Assembly (NCBI GenBank): GCA_964611385.1
Contig: CAZSXS010000045.1
Location: 1 to 28,613 of the forward strand
Source of the DNA: CAZSXS01 sp964611385
GTDB taxonomy: Bacteria > Bacillota > Clostridia > Lachnospirales > CAYPQA01
DNA: 28,613 nt
Direction: 5' to 3'
How positions within the stretch are numbered: position 1 is the stretch's first letter; each line of letters opens with the position of its first letter. Of this stretch, positions 1 through 7,572 are shown piece after piece. Under the pieces are notes generated by a model. The model saw nothing but the letters and a program-made list of their open reading frames with translations. It did no database searches and was not told the DNA's origin. A program made the position numbers and the translations under genes.

Positions 1-49
1 CCCTAAGTTGCCTAATATCGAATGGCGGAATAAAACTTGAACGGACTAA

Positions 50-297
50 ATCACAGTAGAATTTTATAAGAAGCTGTTTGCACCTGAGATCCTGAGTGAA
101 GCCAAACCAGTTATAATAAAGGAAGCCATACCTGTTATCATAGAGGAGGCCAAGCCGAATATCATAGCAGAAGCGAAGCCTTCAATACTAAGAACTGAGA
201 AACTTAACACAGCAAGAAACATGCTGAAACTTAAATACAGCATTGAAGACATCTGTACTGTAACAGGGCTTGATGAGGAAACAGTTCGGGAACTGTA
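50..297 (+). pseudogene. C-terminal remnant of an Rpn/PD-(D/E)XK nuclease-transposase-like protein
   Basis: An open frame without a start codon ends at the TAA at 295-297, and in-frame stops lie just upstream at 38-40 and 47-49. The last ~25 residues (NMLKLKYSIEDICTVTGLDE, then ETVREL) have the form of the short helix-turn-helix-like tail found at the end of many Rpn-family and related putative transposase proteins of Firmicutes. Before it, EAKP/EAIP-type segments occur four times (for example EAKPVIIKEA, EAIPVIIEEA, EAKPNIIAEA, EAKPSIL). No nuclease domain is present in the window, so this is most likely the decayed 3' end of such a gene. The family call rests on the tail only. Alternatively it could be a small peptide gene with an unrecognised start. 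Confidence 0.4.
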
Positions 298-318
298 AGC
301 TTAGTGATCATAAAAACA

Positions 319-367
319 TGCAAGAAAAAAGACTGCCGCTCTAACAGCGACAGTCTTTTTTCTTGCA
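319..367. terminator. Strong bidirectional intrinsic terminator
   Basis: A long inverted repeat pairs TGCAAGAAAAAAGACTG (from 319) with CAGTCTTTTTTCTTGCA (to 367), and inner CCGCT/AGCG pairs close a short loop. A and T runs flank both sides, so it could end transcription from both strands. On the minus strand it lies 27 bp downstream of the solute-binding protein stop. On the plus strand it follows the nuclease remnant. Confidence 0.85.
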
Positions 368-393
368 ATGCTTTTCTCACATGCTCTTGTTTC

Positions 394-1698
394 TTATAAG
401 CCCTGAATTTCAGGATACTTATCCTTCAATTCCTTCTTAAAGTTTTCAATAATCTGATCGTTAGTAAGGCCCTTCTTCACACCTTCAGAAGCATGCTTGG
501 AGAACATGTTTTGAGCGTCTCTGGTGTACTGGTCGGGAATGATGGAAGGAATGTTTTCGCAGATCTCATTGTAGGTCTTCAAAATATTCTGACCGCCAAA
601 GTTCTCAGAGCTGTAGTCCTTGCCGATGGTTTCATAAACCAACTTAGTAGCAGGCATTTGATTATTGTCGTTCAAGTTGCCGATTTGATAATCCACAGTA
701 GTGAGGAACTTAATCATTTCCATAGCAAGATCTTTGTTCTTGGACTTGTCATAAACCGCACGGAAGGTGCCACCCTCGTAAGAATTCTTAGGAGGTTTTG
801 CTACGCCGACTTTGCCTTTATTATCATTGGAAGTAAAGAAATCCCAAGAAGGCATACAACGGATCAAAAGCTCACCCGCATTCCAGGCAGAAGACCATTC
901 ACCGCTCCAGGAGCCCAGGTCAGCAACCAACTTTTCGTCCCAAAGGGTACGCATGGTATCAATAACACCAAACCATTTTTGGTCAATAGCAAATTTACCA
1001 TCTCTGACAAAGGGAGTAATAGAATAGCCTTCAACCTTTGTGATTTCACCTAAGTTAGGCCACAAGAAGACTTTGCCATCAGATTCCTCTTTTACTTTTT
1101 TAGCAACTTCAATAATCTTATCCCAATCGGAAAGCATATTAGAAATTTCAACATCATCGCTGGTGCCGAGCCATTTTTCAGCTGCATCTCTAACATACCA
1201 GAAAGCAACCGGCGACACATTATCGCTGATACCCTTTAAGGTACCCTTAGAATCTGTACCCAGCGCTACACACCAGGGATAATAATCCTTAACCAACTCA
1301 TTACCGCCCATGGCCCCCAGGTCAGCAAAGACATCACTTTCAATGAACTTATAGACATAGCCTTCTTCAAGGTCCATTAAATCGGGGATACCGGAGCCCG
1401 AAGCAATGGTAGTCATCAACTTCGTTTGGTACTCATTTCCGCCGAAAATCTGCAAATCGATGTCTATGTTCTTATAGACCTCATTAAACTTTTCCTTCAT
1501 ATAAGCGGTTTGGTCAAAGAAGCTCCACCAAACGAAGGAGCCCTTCATATCCTCTGGTTTTACAGGTTCCTTAGAAGCCTGAGCAGAGGGCTGGGCAGAT
1601 GTTTGGGAGTCGGCGGGTGCCGGTGCAGTGGTTGCACAGCCTGCAAAAAGGCTTGCGGACATTGCAACGGTCAGCAGGGTTGATGTTAATCTCTTCAT
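394..1698 (-). CDS. Extracellular sugar-binding lipoprotein (ABC transporter, family 1 SBP)
   Basis: 434 aa. It captures a carbohydrate outside the membrane and hands it to the two CUT1 permeases encoded just upstream. The N-terminus is a lipoprotein signal peptide: MKR, a hydrophobic stretch, then lipobox LFAGC with the Cys at about residue 22, followed by a Ser/Thr/Ala/Pro-rich linker. The mature part (from about residue 50, GSFVWWSFFD) has the layout of family 1 extracellular solute-binding proteins. The start at 1698 was chosen because AAGGAGGAG lies directly upstream. The reading frame remains open back to 1890, but that part only reads through an intergenic repeat. Being last in the cluster and separated from the permeases by 442 bp, it probably has its own promoter (2013-2041), which would allow more binding protein than permease. 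The substrate is inferred from the nearby rhamnosidase. Confidence 0.9.
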   Translation of the reverse strand: MKRLTSTLLTVAMSASLFAGCATTAPAPADSQTSAQPSAQASKEPVKPEDMKGSFVWWSFFDQTAYMKEKFNEVYKNIDIDLQIFGGNEYQTKLMTTIASGSGIPDLMDLEEGYVYKFIESDVFADLGAMGGNELVKDYYPWCVALGTDSKGTLKGISDNVSPVAFWYVRDAAEKWLGTSDDVEISNMLSDWDKIIEVAKKVKEESDGKVFLWPNLGEITKVEGYSITPFVRDGKFAIDQKWFGVIDTMRTLWDEKLVADLGSWSGEWSSAWNAGELLIRCMPSWDFFTSNDNKGKVGVAKPPKNSYEGGTFRAVYDKSKNKDLAMEMIKFLTTVDYQIGNLNDNNQMPATKLVYETIGKDYSSENFGGQNILKTYNEICENIPSIIPDQYTRDAQNMFSKHASEGVKKGLTNDQIIENFKKELKDKYPEIQGL

Positions 1699-1750
1699 AA
1701 TAAAATTTCTCCTCCTTATGCGCGTATGCGCTTTTAAAAAATAAGGGATT

Positions 1751-1920
1751 AAAACCGAGGGGGACAAGGAGTTGGCCAAACAAGTTGGCCAGAAAACTTT
1801 TTCAAATGGCGAAAAAGTTTTTCCCTTCCTGAACCAACTTGTTGGTTCACTCCACCACCCCCATCCTTCCCTTTTCAAAAAGCCGGACATGGGGTGGGGA
1901 CATATGACCCGCGGAATTAG
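1751..1920. repeat. Modular intergenic repeat, near-complete copy
   Basis: The modules in order are: a G-rich start (AAAACCGAGGGGGACAAGGA), an imperfect palindrome GTTGGCCAAACAAGTTGGCC (1771-1790), an A/T hairpin AAAACTTTTTC...GAAAAAGTTTT (1793-1821), a GAACCAACTTGTTGGTTC palindrome (1831-1848), a C-rich tract, and the core TTTTCAAAAAGCCGGACATGG (about 1872-1892) followed by a CCGCGGAATTA-like end. The same modules in the same order appear inverted at 18788-19037. The element fills most of the gap upstream of the binding protein gene and would lie in its 5' leader if transcription starts near 2005. Confidence 0.75.
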
Positions 1921-1931
1921 AACACCCTAAT

Positions 1932-1953
1932 TAATGCTACACTAATGCTACAC
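1932..1953. repeat. Tandem direct repeat, 2 x 11 bp
   Basis: TAATGCTACAC occurs twice back to back (1932-1942 and 1943-1953). It lies between two copies of the dispersed repeat in the 442-bp gap between the permease and binding protein genes. It could be a regulator site or a slippage duplication; nothing in the sequence decides. Confidence 0.6.
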
Positions 1954-2012
1954 TATATAACAAAGCTTTTGCTTCATTATCATCTTTTGTTAGGAAATAC
2001 GCTTTTGCTAAA

Positions 2013-2041
2013 AGAATACAGCCATAGTATACTAATTTCAA
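2013..2041 (-). promoter_or_regulatory. Candidate sigma-A promoter for the binding protein gene
   Basis: On the minus strand TTGAAA (2041-2036), a 17-bp spacer and TATTCT (2018-2013). Transcription would start near 2005 and give a ~310-nt leader containing the repeat hairpins. This is a moderate match without other support. Confidence 0.4.
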
Positions 2042-2100
2042 CGTATGTCTATACCTTGTATTCATTACTGAATCTTTCCGAATCTTTCTATACCATGCCT

Positions 2101-2135
2101 TATGTCCGGCTTTTTTGAAAGGTGAGGGTGGGGGT
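2101..2135. repeat. Modular intergenic repeat, partial copy (core module)
   Basis: TATGTCCGGCTTTTTTGAAA followed by a G-rich tract is the reverse complement of the TTTCAAAAAAGCCGGACAT core seen at 1872-1892, 13685-13704 and 18920-18938. It lies just past the permease stop. A small hairpin GGGGTA/TACCCC (2131-2147) overlaps the stop codon and could act as a weak 3' stabiliser. Confidence 0.65.
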
Positions 2136-2140
2136 ATTCC

Positions 2141-2995
2141 CTACCCCTTAATAGCCGAGCCGACTGAAATTTTGTCTAGTATCAGTGAGGAGGCAAAGGA
2201 GAAGATTACGATTAGGGGGATGACGGAGATTAGGATGCCTACGTATTGTGCACCGTAGTCGGCTACGCTGGCGCTCTTAATGGTGGCAATTAATACTGTG
2301 AGAGGTTGCTTCTGAGTCTCTCGGAGTATGATTACAGGCATCAAATAGCTGTTCCAGTTTCCGATGAATACCATGATTCCCTGAGTGACCAAGGCGGGAG
2401 CCATGATCGGCATAACAATTTTATGAAAGATACTTAAGTCCTTGCAACCGTCCATGTAGGCTGCTTCTATGATCTCGTCTGGTAGAGATCCGCTCAAGTA
2501 TTGCACGAAGAAAAAGACTCCAAAACAGTTTGCCATAGAGGGGAATATTAACGGAATGTACGTATTCAGTAGCTTAAGATCGTTCATTTGCTTGAAAAAG
2601 CCCACAACACCAATTTGCCCAGGGATCATCATTGCTACTAGTATGATACCGAAAAGAAGGTCTCTGCCCTTAAACCGAAACTTGGCAAAGGCGTAGGCTG
2701 TCAGGGATGTAAAGTAAAGATTGACCAAAACCGAAGAGCCAGCTATGATCACGCTGTTTAGAAAGCCTCGCCAAATGTTGACGTTTGCTGTCAACCGGGT
2801 GTAGTTGGCCATAAACTGATTCCCCGGAAGTATGTTTACTTGGGTGGTGATGTTGTAGTTATTGTGGGTAGAGGAAATCAGCATGACGTAAAAAGGAAAA
2901 AATGCCGCCAGAGCTACGAGAAAAAGAAGGATGTAAATGAAGGCTCTGGAAAGCAAGCGCTGCATCCGGTGCTTGTTGTATTTTGAAGATTCCAT
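2141..2995 (-). CDS. Carbohydrate ABC transporter permease, MalG type (CUT1)
   Basis: 284 aa integral membrane subunit with about six transmembrane helices, the first at residues 15-38. The conserved cytoplasmic EAA loop that docks the ATPase is visible at about residues 176-200 (EAAYMDG followed by IVMPIMAP). It pairs with the MalF-type permease encoded directly upstream, with only 2 bp between stop and start, which suggests translational coupling. A purine-rich AAAGGGGGG sits upstream of the ATG within the preceding gene. Length is normal for the family. The substrate is probably a rhamnose-containing or other plant oligosaccharide, inferred from context only. Confidence 0.92.
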   Translation of the reverse strand: MESSKYNKHRMQRLLSRAFIYILLFLVALAAFFPFYVMLISSTHNNYNITTQVNILPGNQFMANYTRLTANVNIWRGFLNSVIIAGSSVLVNLYFTSLTAYAFAKFRFKGRDLLFGIILVAMMIPGQIGVVGFFKQMNDLKLLNTYIPLIFPSMANCFGVFFFVQYLSGSLPDEIIEAAYMDGCKDLSIFHKIVMPIMAPALVTQGIMVFIGNWNSYLMPVIILRETQKQPLTVLIATIKSASVADYGAQYVGILISVIPLIVIFSFASSLILDKISVGSAIKG

Positions 2996-2997
2996 GT

Positions 2998-3891
2998 TTA
3001 CCGCCCCCCTTTCTCTTTCTCCTTCTTATTGGTGACTGCCAACGAGAATAAGGAGAAAAATGCTATGATGATAAAAATACCATAACCAGCTGCAGCACCA
3101 AAGCCCAACTGCCAGCGGGTAAAGGCTGATTCATACATATACTGAACCATGGTGGTAGTCATGTTGCCTGGCACATTGGAGAAAACCATCTTAGAAACGT
3201 CGAACATTTGTAGGCCACCGATGATAGAAGTCACCATGACATATAAAAGAATGGGACGCATCAAAGGGAGGGTGATTTTGATGGTCTTTTGCCAGGGGGT
3301 CGCACCGTCCACCTCTGCCGCTTCATATACATCAGCGGAGATTGAGTTAAGCCCAGCGGTGAAAAAGATGACGTTATGGCCGAAGTTTTGCCAGCAGATG
3401 GCAATACCAATGACAAGGCGGGATAGAAAGGGTGAATTGGCAAAGTTGATGGCCTCCTTGGTCAAACCCAGAGTTTTCAACAATAGATTGACTGTGCCGC
3501 CTGGAGAGCTGAACAGCATCCCGAAGAGTACGCCTATCGTAACCGGAGTTACTAGGTTCGGAAAGTAGTAGACGCTGCGGAGCATGTTACGCCCAAACAC
3601 CCATTTATTGCTGAGCAAAAGGGCCAGGATCATGGCGATGGTCAGCTGAGGGATGATGGAAATAATCCAAATGGCCAAGGTGTTTACAATGCTTTCGAAG
3701 AAGTAGCCCGAGGTAAGCAGCCGCCGGTAGTTCTCAAGTCCGATAAACTTGGTGACACCGGATAAGGGATCTAGATTACAGAAGCTTAGATACAAGGAAT
3801 ACAAAATAGGGTACACATTAAAAGTTAAAAAAGCCAGAAAAAATGGAGTGATGAACAAGTAGGCATTACGAGTTCGAGTTTTGCTATTCAT
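2998..3891 (-). CDS. Carbohydrate ABC transporter permease, MalF type (CUT1)
   Basis: 297 aa with six predicted transmembrane helices. The first follows a short basic N-terminus and reads AYLFITPFFLAFLTFNVYP, typical of the LplB/UgpA branch of MalF-type permeases. The EAA loop is YEAAEVDGATPWQKTIKITL at about residues 189-208. The start overlaps the end of the lacI-type gene by 8 bp, so regulator and permeases form one transcription unit. No ATPase gene is found nearby, which is common for CUT1 systems of Firmicutes that share an MsmX-type ATPase. Confidence 0.92.
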   Translation of the reverse strand: MNSKTRTRNAYLFITPFFLAFLTFNVYPILYSLYLSFCNLDPLSGVTKFIGLENYRRLLTSGYFFESIVNTLAIWIISIIPQLTIAMILALLLSNKWVFGRNMLRSVYYFPNLVTPVTIGVLFGMLFSSPGGTVNLLLKTLGLTKEAINFANSPFLSRLVIGIAICWQNFGHNVIFFTAGLNSISADVYEAAEVDGATPWQKTIKITLPLMRPILLYVMVTSIIGGLQMFDVSKMVFSNVPGNMTTTMVQYMYESAFTRWQLGFGAAAGYGIFIIIAFFSLFSLAVTNKKEKEKGGR

Positions 3892-4894
3892 AATCGTCTC
3901 CTTTTCTTGTTGTTGAGCTACGCTTAATCAGATCCGGCTGAATCAAAATGGAGGATGTGGGTGCCTCTGGGTTGGAAATACAGTCCAACAGTTGCTTCAA
4001 AGCCGTCTCACCCAAGGTTTTAAAGGGTTGCCGTATGGTGGTCAGAGAAGGCTGGGCGACCTGAGTCAAAATTCCATCATCAAAAGCTCCGACGCAAACC
4101 TGCCCTGGAATTTGGATTCCGGCTGCCTTTAAGGCTTCCATGGCCCCAAAAGCAGAGTATTCGTTGGAGCAAAGGAGAGCGGTAAATTTTTTTCCGTAAG
4201 ACAGTAGCTTTTGCGTAGCCTCAAAGCCGCCTTCTACCGTCCAGACACTATCCATTATCAGCTCCGTATCAAGAGAAAGAAGACGCATTCCCTTCAGAAA
4301 ACCCTCCGCTCGAAAGTTGGCACTGCTTAAATGGGAGGGACCCCTTAGATAGGCTATGCTCCGATGGCCAAGCTCATACAAATAATTTACTTGTATGATG
4401 GTGCCTTGCTTGTTGTCAATGTCAATACTGTTGACAGTCTTGTTTCCCACACTGTCACCGATCAAGACAATGGGAAAACCGCTGTCGGCTAGGGTTTGAA
4501 TGGTTTTATTCTCTCGAACTTGGAACGTTCCCAAAATCAAGCCGTCAATCTGTCCACTGTAGAACAGTTCCAAGTAATCCGCTTCTGTTTTTTGATTAAA
4601 GGCCCTACTGTGGAAGGTACAGACAAAGCCCCGCTCGCTGGCTGTTTTTTGAATACCTGAAAGTACTTGTGAGTAATAGATGTTTGAAATATCGTCTAAA
4701 ACCACGCCGATCACATTTGTTTTACTGGTAACAAGGCGCCTGGCATTGATGTTGGGGTGATAGTTTAAACCCTTGACTGCCTGATCTATGGCCTTTGCCG
4801 TGCTCTCCTTGACCTTACCTCCGTTTAAATAGCGTGAAACGGTACTTTTCGATGTATTTGCTTGCTTAGCGATATCCAAAATTTTAGGCAACAT
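3884..4894 (-). CDS. LacI-family transcriptional regulator
   Basis: 336 aa DNA-binding repressor. An N-terminal lambda-repressor-like helix-turn-helix is seen at residues 4-24 (ILDIAKQANTSKSTVSRYLN), followed by the hinge helix (YHPNINARRLVTSKT) and a periplasmic-binding-protein-like sensor domain from about residue 55 (NVIGVVLDDISNIYYSQVL). The ATG at 4894 was chosen because AGGAGG lies 7 nt upstream and because the HTH begins right there. A longer frame to 4975 crosses the promoter and operator and is rejected. It is first in an operon with the two permeases. A GGAACGTTCC palindrome just downstream of the promoter -10 box suggests autoregulation, and a second identical site lies inside this gene. 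Inducer unknown; a rhamnoside-derived sugar is a guess from neighbours. Confidence 0.93.
   Translation of the reverse strand: MLPKILDIAKQANTSKSTVSRYLNGGKVKESTAKAIDQAVKGLNYHPNINARRLVTSKTNVIGVVLDDISNIYYSQVLSGIQKTASERGFVCTFHSRAFNQKTEADYLELFYSGQIDGLILGTFQVRENKTIQTLADSGFPIVLIGDSVGNKTVNSIDIDNKQGTIIQVNYLYELGHRSIAYLRGPSHLSSANFRAEGFLKGMRLLSLDTELIMDSVWTVEGGFEATQKLLSYGKKFTALLCSNEYSAFGAMEALKAAGIQIPGQVCVGAFDDGILTQVAQPSLTTIRQPFKTLGETALKQLLDCISNPEAPTSSILIQPDLIKRSSTTRKGDDYE
4522..4536. promoter_or_regulatory. Second LacI-type operator, inside the regulator gene
   Basis: GGAACGTTCCCAAAA is identical over 15 nt to the operator at 4919-4933 (on the opposite strand) and contains the same perfect 10-bp palindrome with central CG. 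It lies about 400 bp into the operon, a geometry that could support repressor looping or a roadblock. The protein sequence here (GTF) constrains only part of it. Confidence 0.45.
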
Positions 4895-4918
4895 CCAAAT
4901 CCTCCTTCCAGCAGAATT

Positions 4919-4933
4919 TTTTGGGAACGTTCC
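4919..4933. promoter_or_regulatory. LacI-type operator
   Basis: Perfect palindrome GGAACGTTCC (4924-4933) with central CG, the usual form for LacI-family sites. It lies about 7-16 nt past the expected start of transcription from the 4947-4975 promoter, where a bound repressor would block initiation. It is probably bound by the adjacent LacI-type protein. Confidence 0.65.
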
Positions 4934-4946
4934 TAAATTTTGAAAC

Positions 4947-4975
4947 ATCATACCAGATGGATATCGCTTTGTCAA
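4947..4975 (-). promoter_or_regulatory. Sigma-A promoter of the lacI-permease operon
   Basis: Minus strand TTGACA (4975-4970), 17-bp spacer, TATGAT (4952-4947). Only one base departs from consensus. Transcription should start near 4940. Confidence 0.8.
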
Positions 4976-5105
4976 TCGCTATATAAAGAAAATTTTTGTA
5001 CTATTTTATCGTCTTGACAGGCTATAGTATGCCCCCATCAATGGTAAAAATGCAGAAAACTTTCTGCTTTGCATGCAAATTTCTTGCCAAGTTTTTTTGA
5101 CTTCT

Positions 5106-5161
5106 GCAAAACAAAAGACCCGTCGTATACACAGTGATATAGGACGGGTCTTTTGTTTTGC
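5106..5161 (-). terminator. Intrinsic terminator downstream of the rhamnosidase gene
   Basis: A 19-bp perfect stem pairs GCAAAACAAAAGACCCGTC with GACGGGTCTTTTGTTTTGC around an 18-nt loop. It lies 45 bp past the rhamnosidase stop and separates that transcript from the lacI promoter. The A/T-rich lower stem would supply the U tract on either strand. Confidence 0.85.
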
Positions 5162-5206
5162 TTCAAACAAGCTCATTTTAGAGCAAAATTGTAGGTGCCT
5201 TTAAGA

Positions 5207-7414
5207 CTAAATGCTCTGACTGTATTCCCAAACACCGCTTTCGACTTCATAAGTGGCATTCATGGTGTTCAGTTGTCCCTCTGCCACGGGGAAATCCGAA
5301 AGTTGGATCGTAGCGGTCGTACCCTTGGGTACGGTGAACTGATAGTGTACCTGCTTGCCTTCAATCCGCCAGGAGGAAGCCACTAAGCCGTTCTTGGTTT
5401 CAATTTGCGCTTTGAAGTGCTGAAGCCTTTGATCGGGAATGGGCTTGAATAGAACGTGCTCAAAGCCTGGCTTTTTCTCATCGGTGTGAATTCCAGCGGC
5501 AACCTCGTACATCCAATCGGCAACGGATCCATAGGCATAATGATTAAAGGAATTCATGCTCTTGCTCCACATCTCGCCTTGGTCGTTGATTCCATCCCAA
5601 TGCTCCCAAATAGTTGTGGCACCCATGTTTACAGAGAACAGCCAGGAAGGATATTGTTCCTGCATCAGTAAGGTGTAGGCCAATTCGGCGTAGCCATTTT
5701 GGGATAAGGCGTGCAGGAGGTAGGGGGTTCCCACAAAACCCGTGGTCAAACGGTCACCGTTATCATGAATCAGCTTAGCAAGATTCGCAGCAATCTCTTC
5801 CTTGTTGTCGCAAAGCTTGAAAAACAAGGTCAACACATGAGCAGTTTGTGTGTTTGAAACCAACTTGTTGTCCAAGATGAATTTTTCCTTGTAGGCTTTA
5901 ACAATCTCGGTGTAGAGATTGTTGTATTCGCCCATCTCTTTTTTCAGAACTTCTCCGGCCTTAACAAGCAAGCTGGTGGAGTAAGCAAAGAAGGCTGTAG
6001 CGATCAGGGCTTCATCGGTAGAACCCTTGCAGCTTCCGTAGGGGGCATCCAGACCCAGCCAGTCGCCGAAGTGATGGCCGCTGCACCAAATGAAATCTTG
6101 GCTTTGGGCTCTGATGTACTCAACCCATTTTTTCATGCTTTCAAATTGCTCTTCCAAAACAGTCACGTTTCCGTAAGTTAAGTACAATTGCCAGGGGCAA
6201 ACGGTGGCAGCATCACCCCAAGCCGATGAACAGGCACCGCTCCGGCCTAATGCATTAGGAATAACCGCTGGTAGCCCACCGTCTTCAAACTGGTCGGCCT
6301 TTAAATCCCGTAGCCATTTGGTAAAGAATTTATCTACGTTAAAATTATAGGAAGCGGTCTTTATGAAAACCTGAGCGTCGCCTGTCCATCCCAAGCGTTC
6401 ATCTCTTTGAGGGCAGTCTGTGGGTATGTCTACGAAGTTTCCCTTTTGACCCCAGATGACATTTTCGAAAAGCTTGTTCAGTTTGGGGGAGGACGTTTCA
6501 ATATTGCCGGTTCGTTTCATATCCGAGCAGACCACAATAGCCTTAAAGTTGCTTAAGTCCACAGCCTCCGGCCAGTTTTTTAGGCGAATATACCGAAAGC
6601 CCTGGAAGGTATGCATGGGCTTGTAGCTGTTTCTGCTTCCGTTGCAAGTATAGGTGATTTTTTGCTTTGCGGTACGAAGGTTTTCTATGTAGAAATTTCC
6701 GTTCTTATCTAATACCTCTGCATGTTCTACTTCGCAGATATGACCTTTCTCGCCTTGTACGCCGAATTGAACATATCCAGTTAGGTTTTGGCCGAAGTCA
6801 ATGACTTGATCCTTTTCTGGGGTAACAAAGAAAGCAATGGGCGCAAGACTTTGGATTTCCCGAACCACTTCGCCCTCTTGAGGGATCAACATGCTTTTGG
6901 GTAAATCACAGCAAGCAACTGCACTGGTTTCCTCTAGGGTACAGTTTGAATCGTAGGTCTCGCCGTCATAAACCTCACTGAAAAGAACAGGTCCCTTGGC
7001 GGCTTTCCAGCTTTCATCTGTGCGAATTTCCTCAACGCTACCATCTTGGTATTCAATGCGGATTGATGCGATCAAGCTGATAAAACCATTCCACAAGCCG
7101 GTTTGATCCTCCCAACCCAAACGGCCTACACACCAACCATTACCCACCGAGATATGCAGGCTGTTTTTTTCAGCCAAAAGGCTTGTAAGGTCAATGCTTT
7201 GATATTGCAGGCGGTTCTTATAGCTTGTAAAGCCGGGCGCCATAATAAAATCGCTGATTAATGCACCATTCAAAAAAGCCTTATAGGTACCCATGCAGGA
7301 TATTTCCATGCTTGCTACTTTTACAGTTCCTTTCAAATCAAATTCTTTAATGAATACAGGGCAGATCGTTCCAAAATCCTCCGCTGTTTTAATCCAATTT
7401 GCTGATGAAATCAT
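5207..7414 (-). CDS. Alpha-L-rhamnosidase (glycoside hydrolase family 78)
   Basis: 735 aa enzyme that releases terminal alpha-L-rhamnose from glycosides. The N-terminal ~170 residues form the beta-sandwich rhamnosidase N-domain (YKAFLNGALISDF, then APGFTSYKNRLQY), then a concanavalin-like domain (VIDFGQNLTGYVQ), then the (alpha/alpha)6 catalytic barrel with the GH78 signature CPQRDERLGWTGD near residue 338 (Asp-Glu-Arg; the Asp/Glu cluster includes catalytic acids), and a C-terminal beta domain. No signal peptide is visible, so it is probably cytoplasmic and acts on imported oligosaccharides. The start is uncertain: the frame is open to a TTG at 7429 that abuts AGGAG, a TTG at 7420 is 9 nt from AGGAG, and the ATG at 7414 is 15 nt away. 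I list the ATG. The gene has its own near-perfect promoter and terminator. Confidence 0.93.
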   Translation of the reverse strand: MISSANWIKTAEDFGTICPVFIKEFDLKGTVKVASMEISCMGTYKAFLNGALISDFIMAPGFTSYKNRLQYQSIDLTSLLAEKNSLHISVGNGWCVGRLGWEDQTGLWNGFISLIASIRIEYQDGSVEEIRTDESWKAAKGPVLFSEVYDGETYDSNCTLEETSAVACCDLPKSMLIPQEGEVVREIQSLAPIAFFVTPEKDQVIDFGQNLTGYVQFGVQGEKGHICEVEHAEVLDKNGNFYIENLRTAKQKITYTCNGSRNSYKPMHTFQGFRYIRLKNWPEAVDLSNFKAIVVCSDMKRTGNIETSSPKLNKLFENVIWGQKGNFVDIPTDCPQRDERLGWTGDAQVFIKTASYNFNVDKFFTKWLRDLKADQFEDGGLPAVIPNALGRSGACSSAWGDAATVCPWQLYLTYGNVTVLEEQFESMKKWVEYIRAQSQDFIWCSGHHFGDWLGLDAPYGSCKGSTDEALIATAFFAYSTSLLVKAGEVLKKEMGEYNNLYTEIVKAYKEKFILDNKLVSNTQTAHVLTLFFKLCDNKEEIAANLAKLIHDNGDRLTTGFVGTPYLLHALSQNGYAELAYTLLMQEQYPSWLFSVNMGATTIWEHWDGINDQGEMWSKSMNSFNHYAYGSVADWMYEVAAGIHTDEKKPGFEHVLFKPIPDQRLQHFKAQIETKNGLVASSWRIEGKQVHYQFTVPKGTTATIQLSDFPVAEGQLNTMNATYEVESGVWEYSQSI

Positions 7415-7449
7415 GTTCAAAAGAATCAACTCCTATTTAGTTTAAGCGG

Positions 7450-7478
7450 ATTATATTTCTTGATGAAAAGACTGTCAA
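7450..7478 (-). promoter_or_regulatory. Consensus sigma-A promoter for the rhamnosidase gene
   Basis: Minus strand TTGACA (7478-7473), 17-bp spacer, TATAAT (7455-7450): exact consensus at both boxes. No copy of GGAACGTTCC lies nearby, so control by the adjacent LacI-type protein is not supported. A promoter this strong would normally need repression or be growth-limited in another way. Confidence 0.8.
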
Positions 7479-7510
7479 TTCAATTTCACTAAACATTTAT
7501 ACGTTTGCTC

Positions 7511-7549
7511 TAAAAATAAAAAAGCGCCTGGCTCATTCGCCTTGCGCTT
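7511..7549 (-). terminator. Intrinsic terminator after the DUF2500 gene
   Basis: On the minus strand AAGCGCAAGGCG...GCCAGGCGCTT forms a stem with an AAGCGC/GCGCTT base (7522-7527 with 7544-7549), followed by a TTTTTTATTTTTA tract. It lies 24 bp past the stop of the DUF2500 gene. Confidence 0.7.
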
Positions 7550-7572
7550 GTTTTGTTTCCATGCTATTTCAA

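Noticed and set aside
64..252. 62-aa minus-strand frame opposite the nuclease remnant
   Set aside because: No ribosome binding site. Its Ser/Ile/Met-rich content reflects the antisense of the EAKP repeats.
1699..1890. 64-residue N-terminal extension of the binding protein
   Set aside because: It translates the intergenic repeat. The shorter start at 1698 has AAGGAGGAG and begins a perfect lipoprotein signal.
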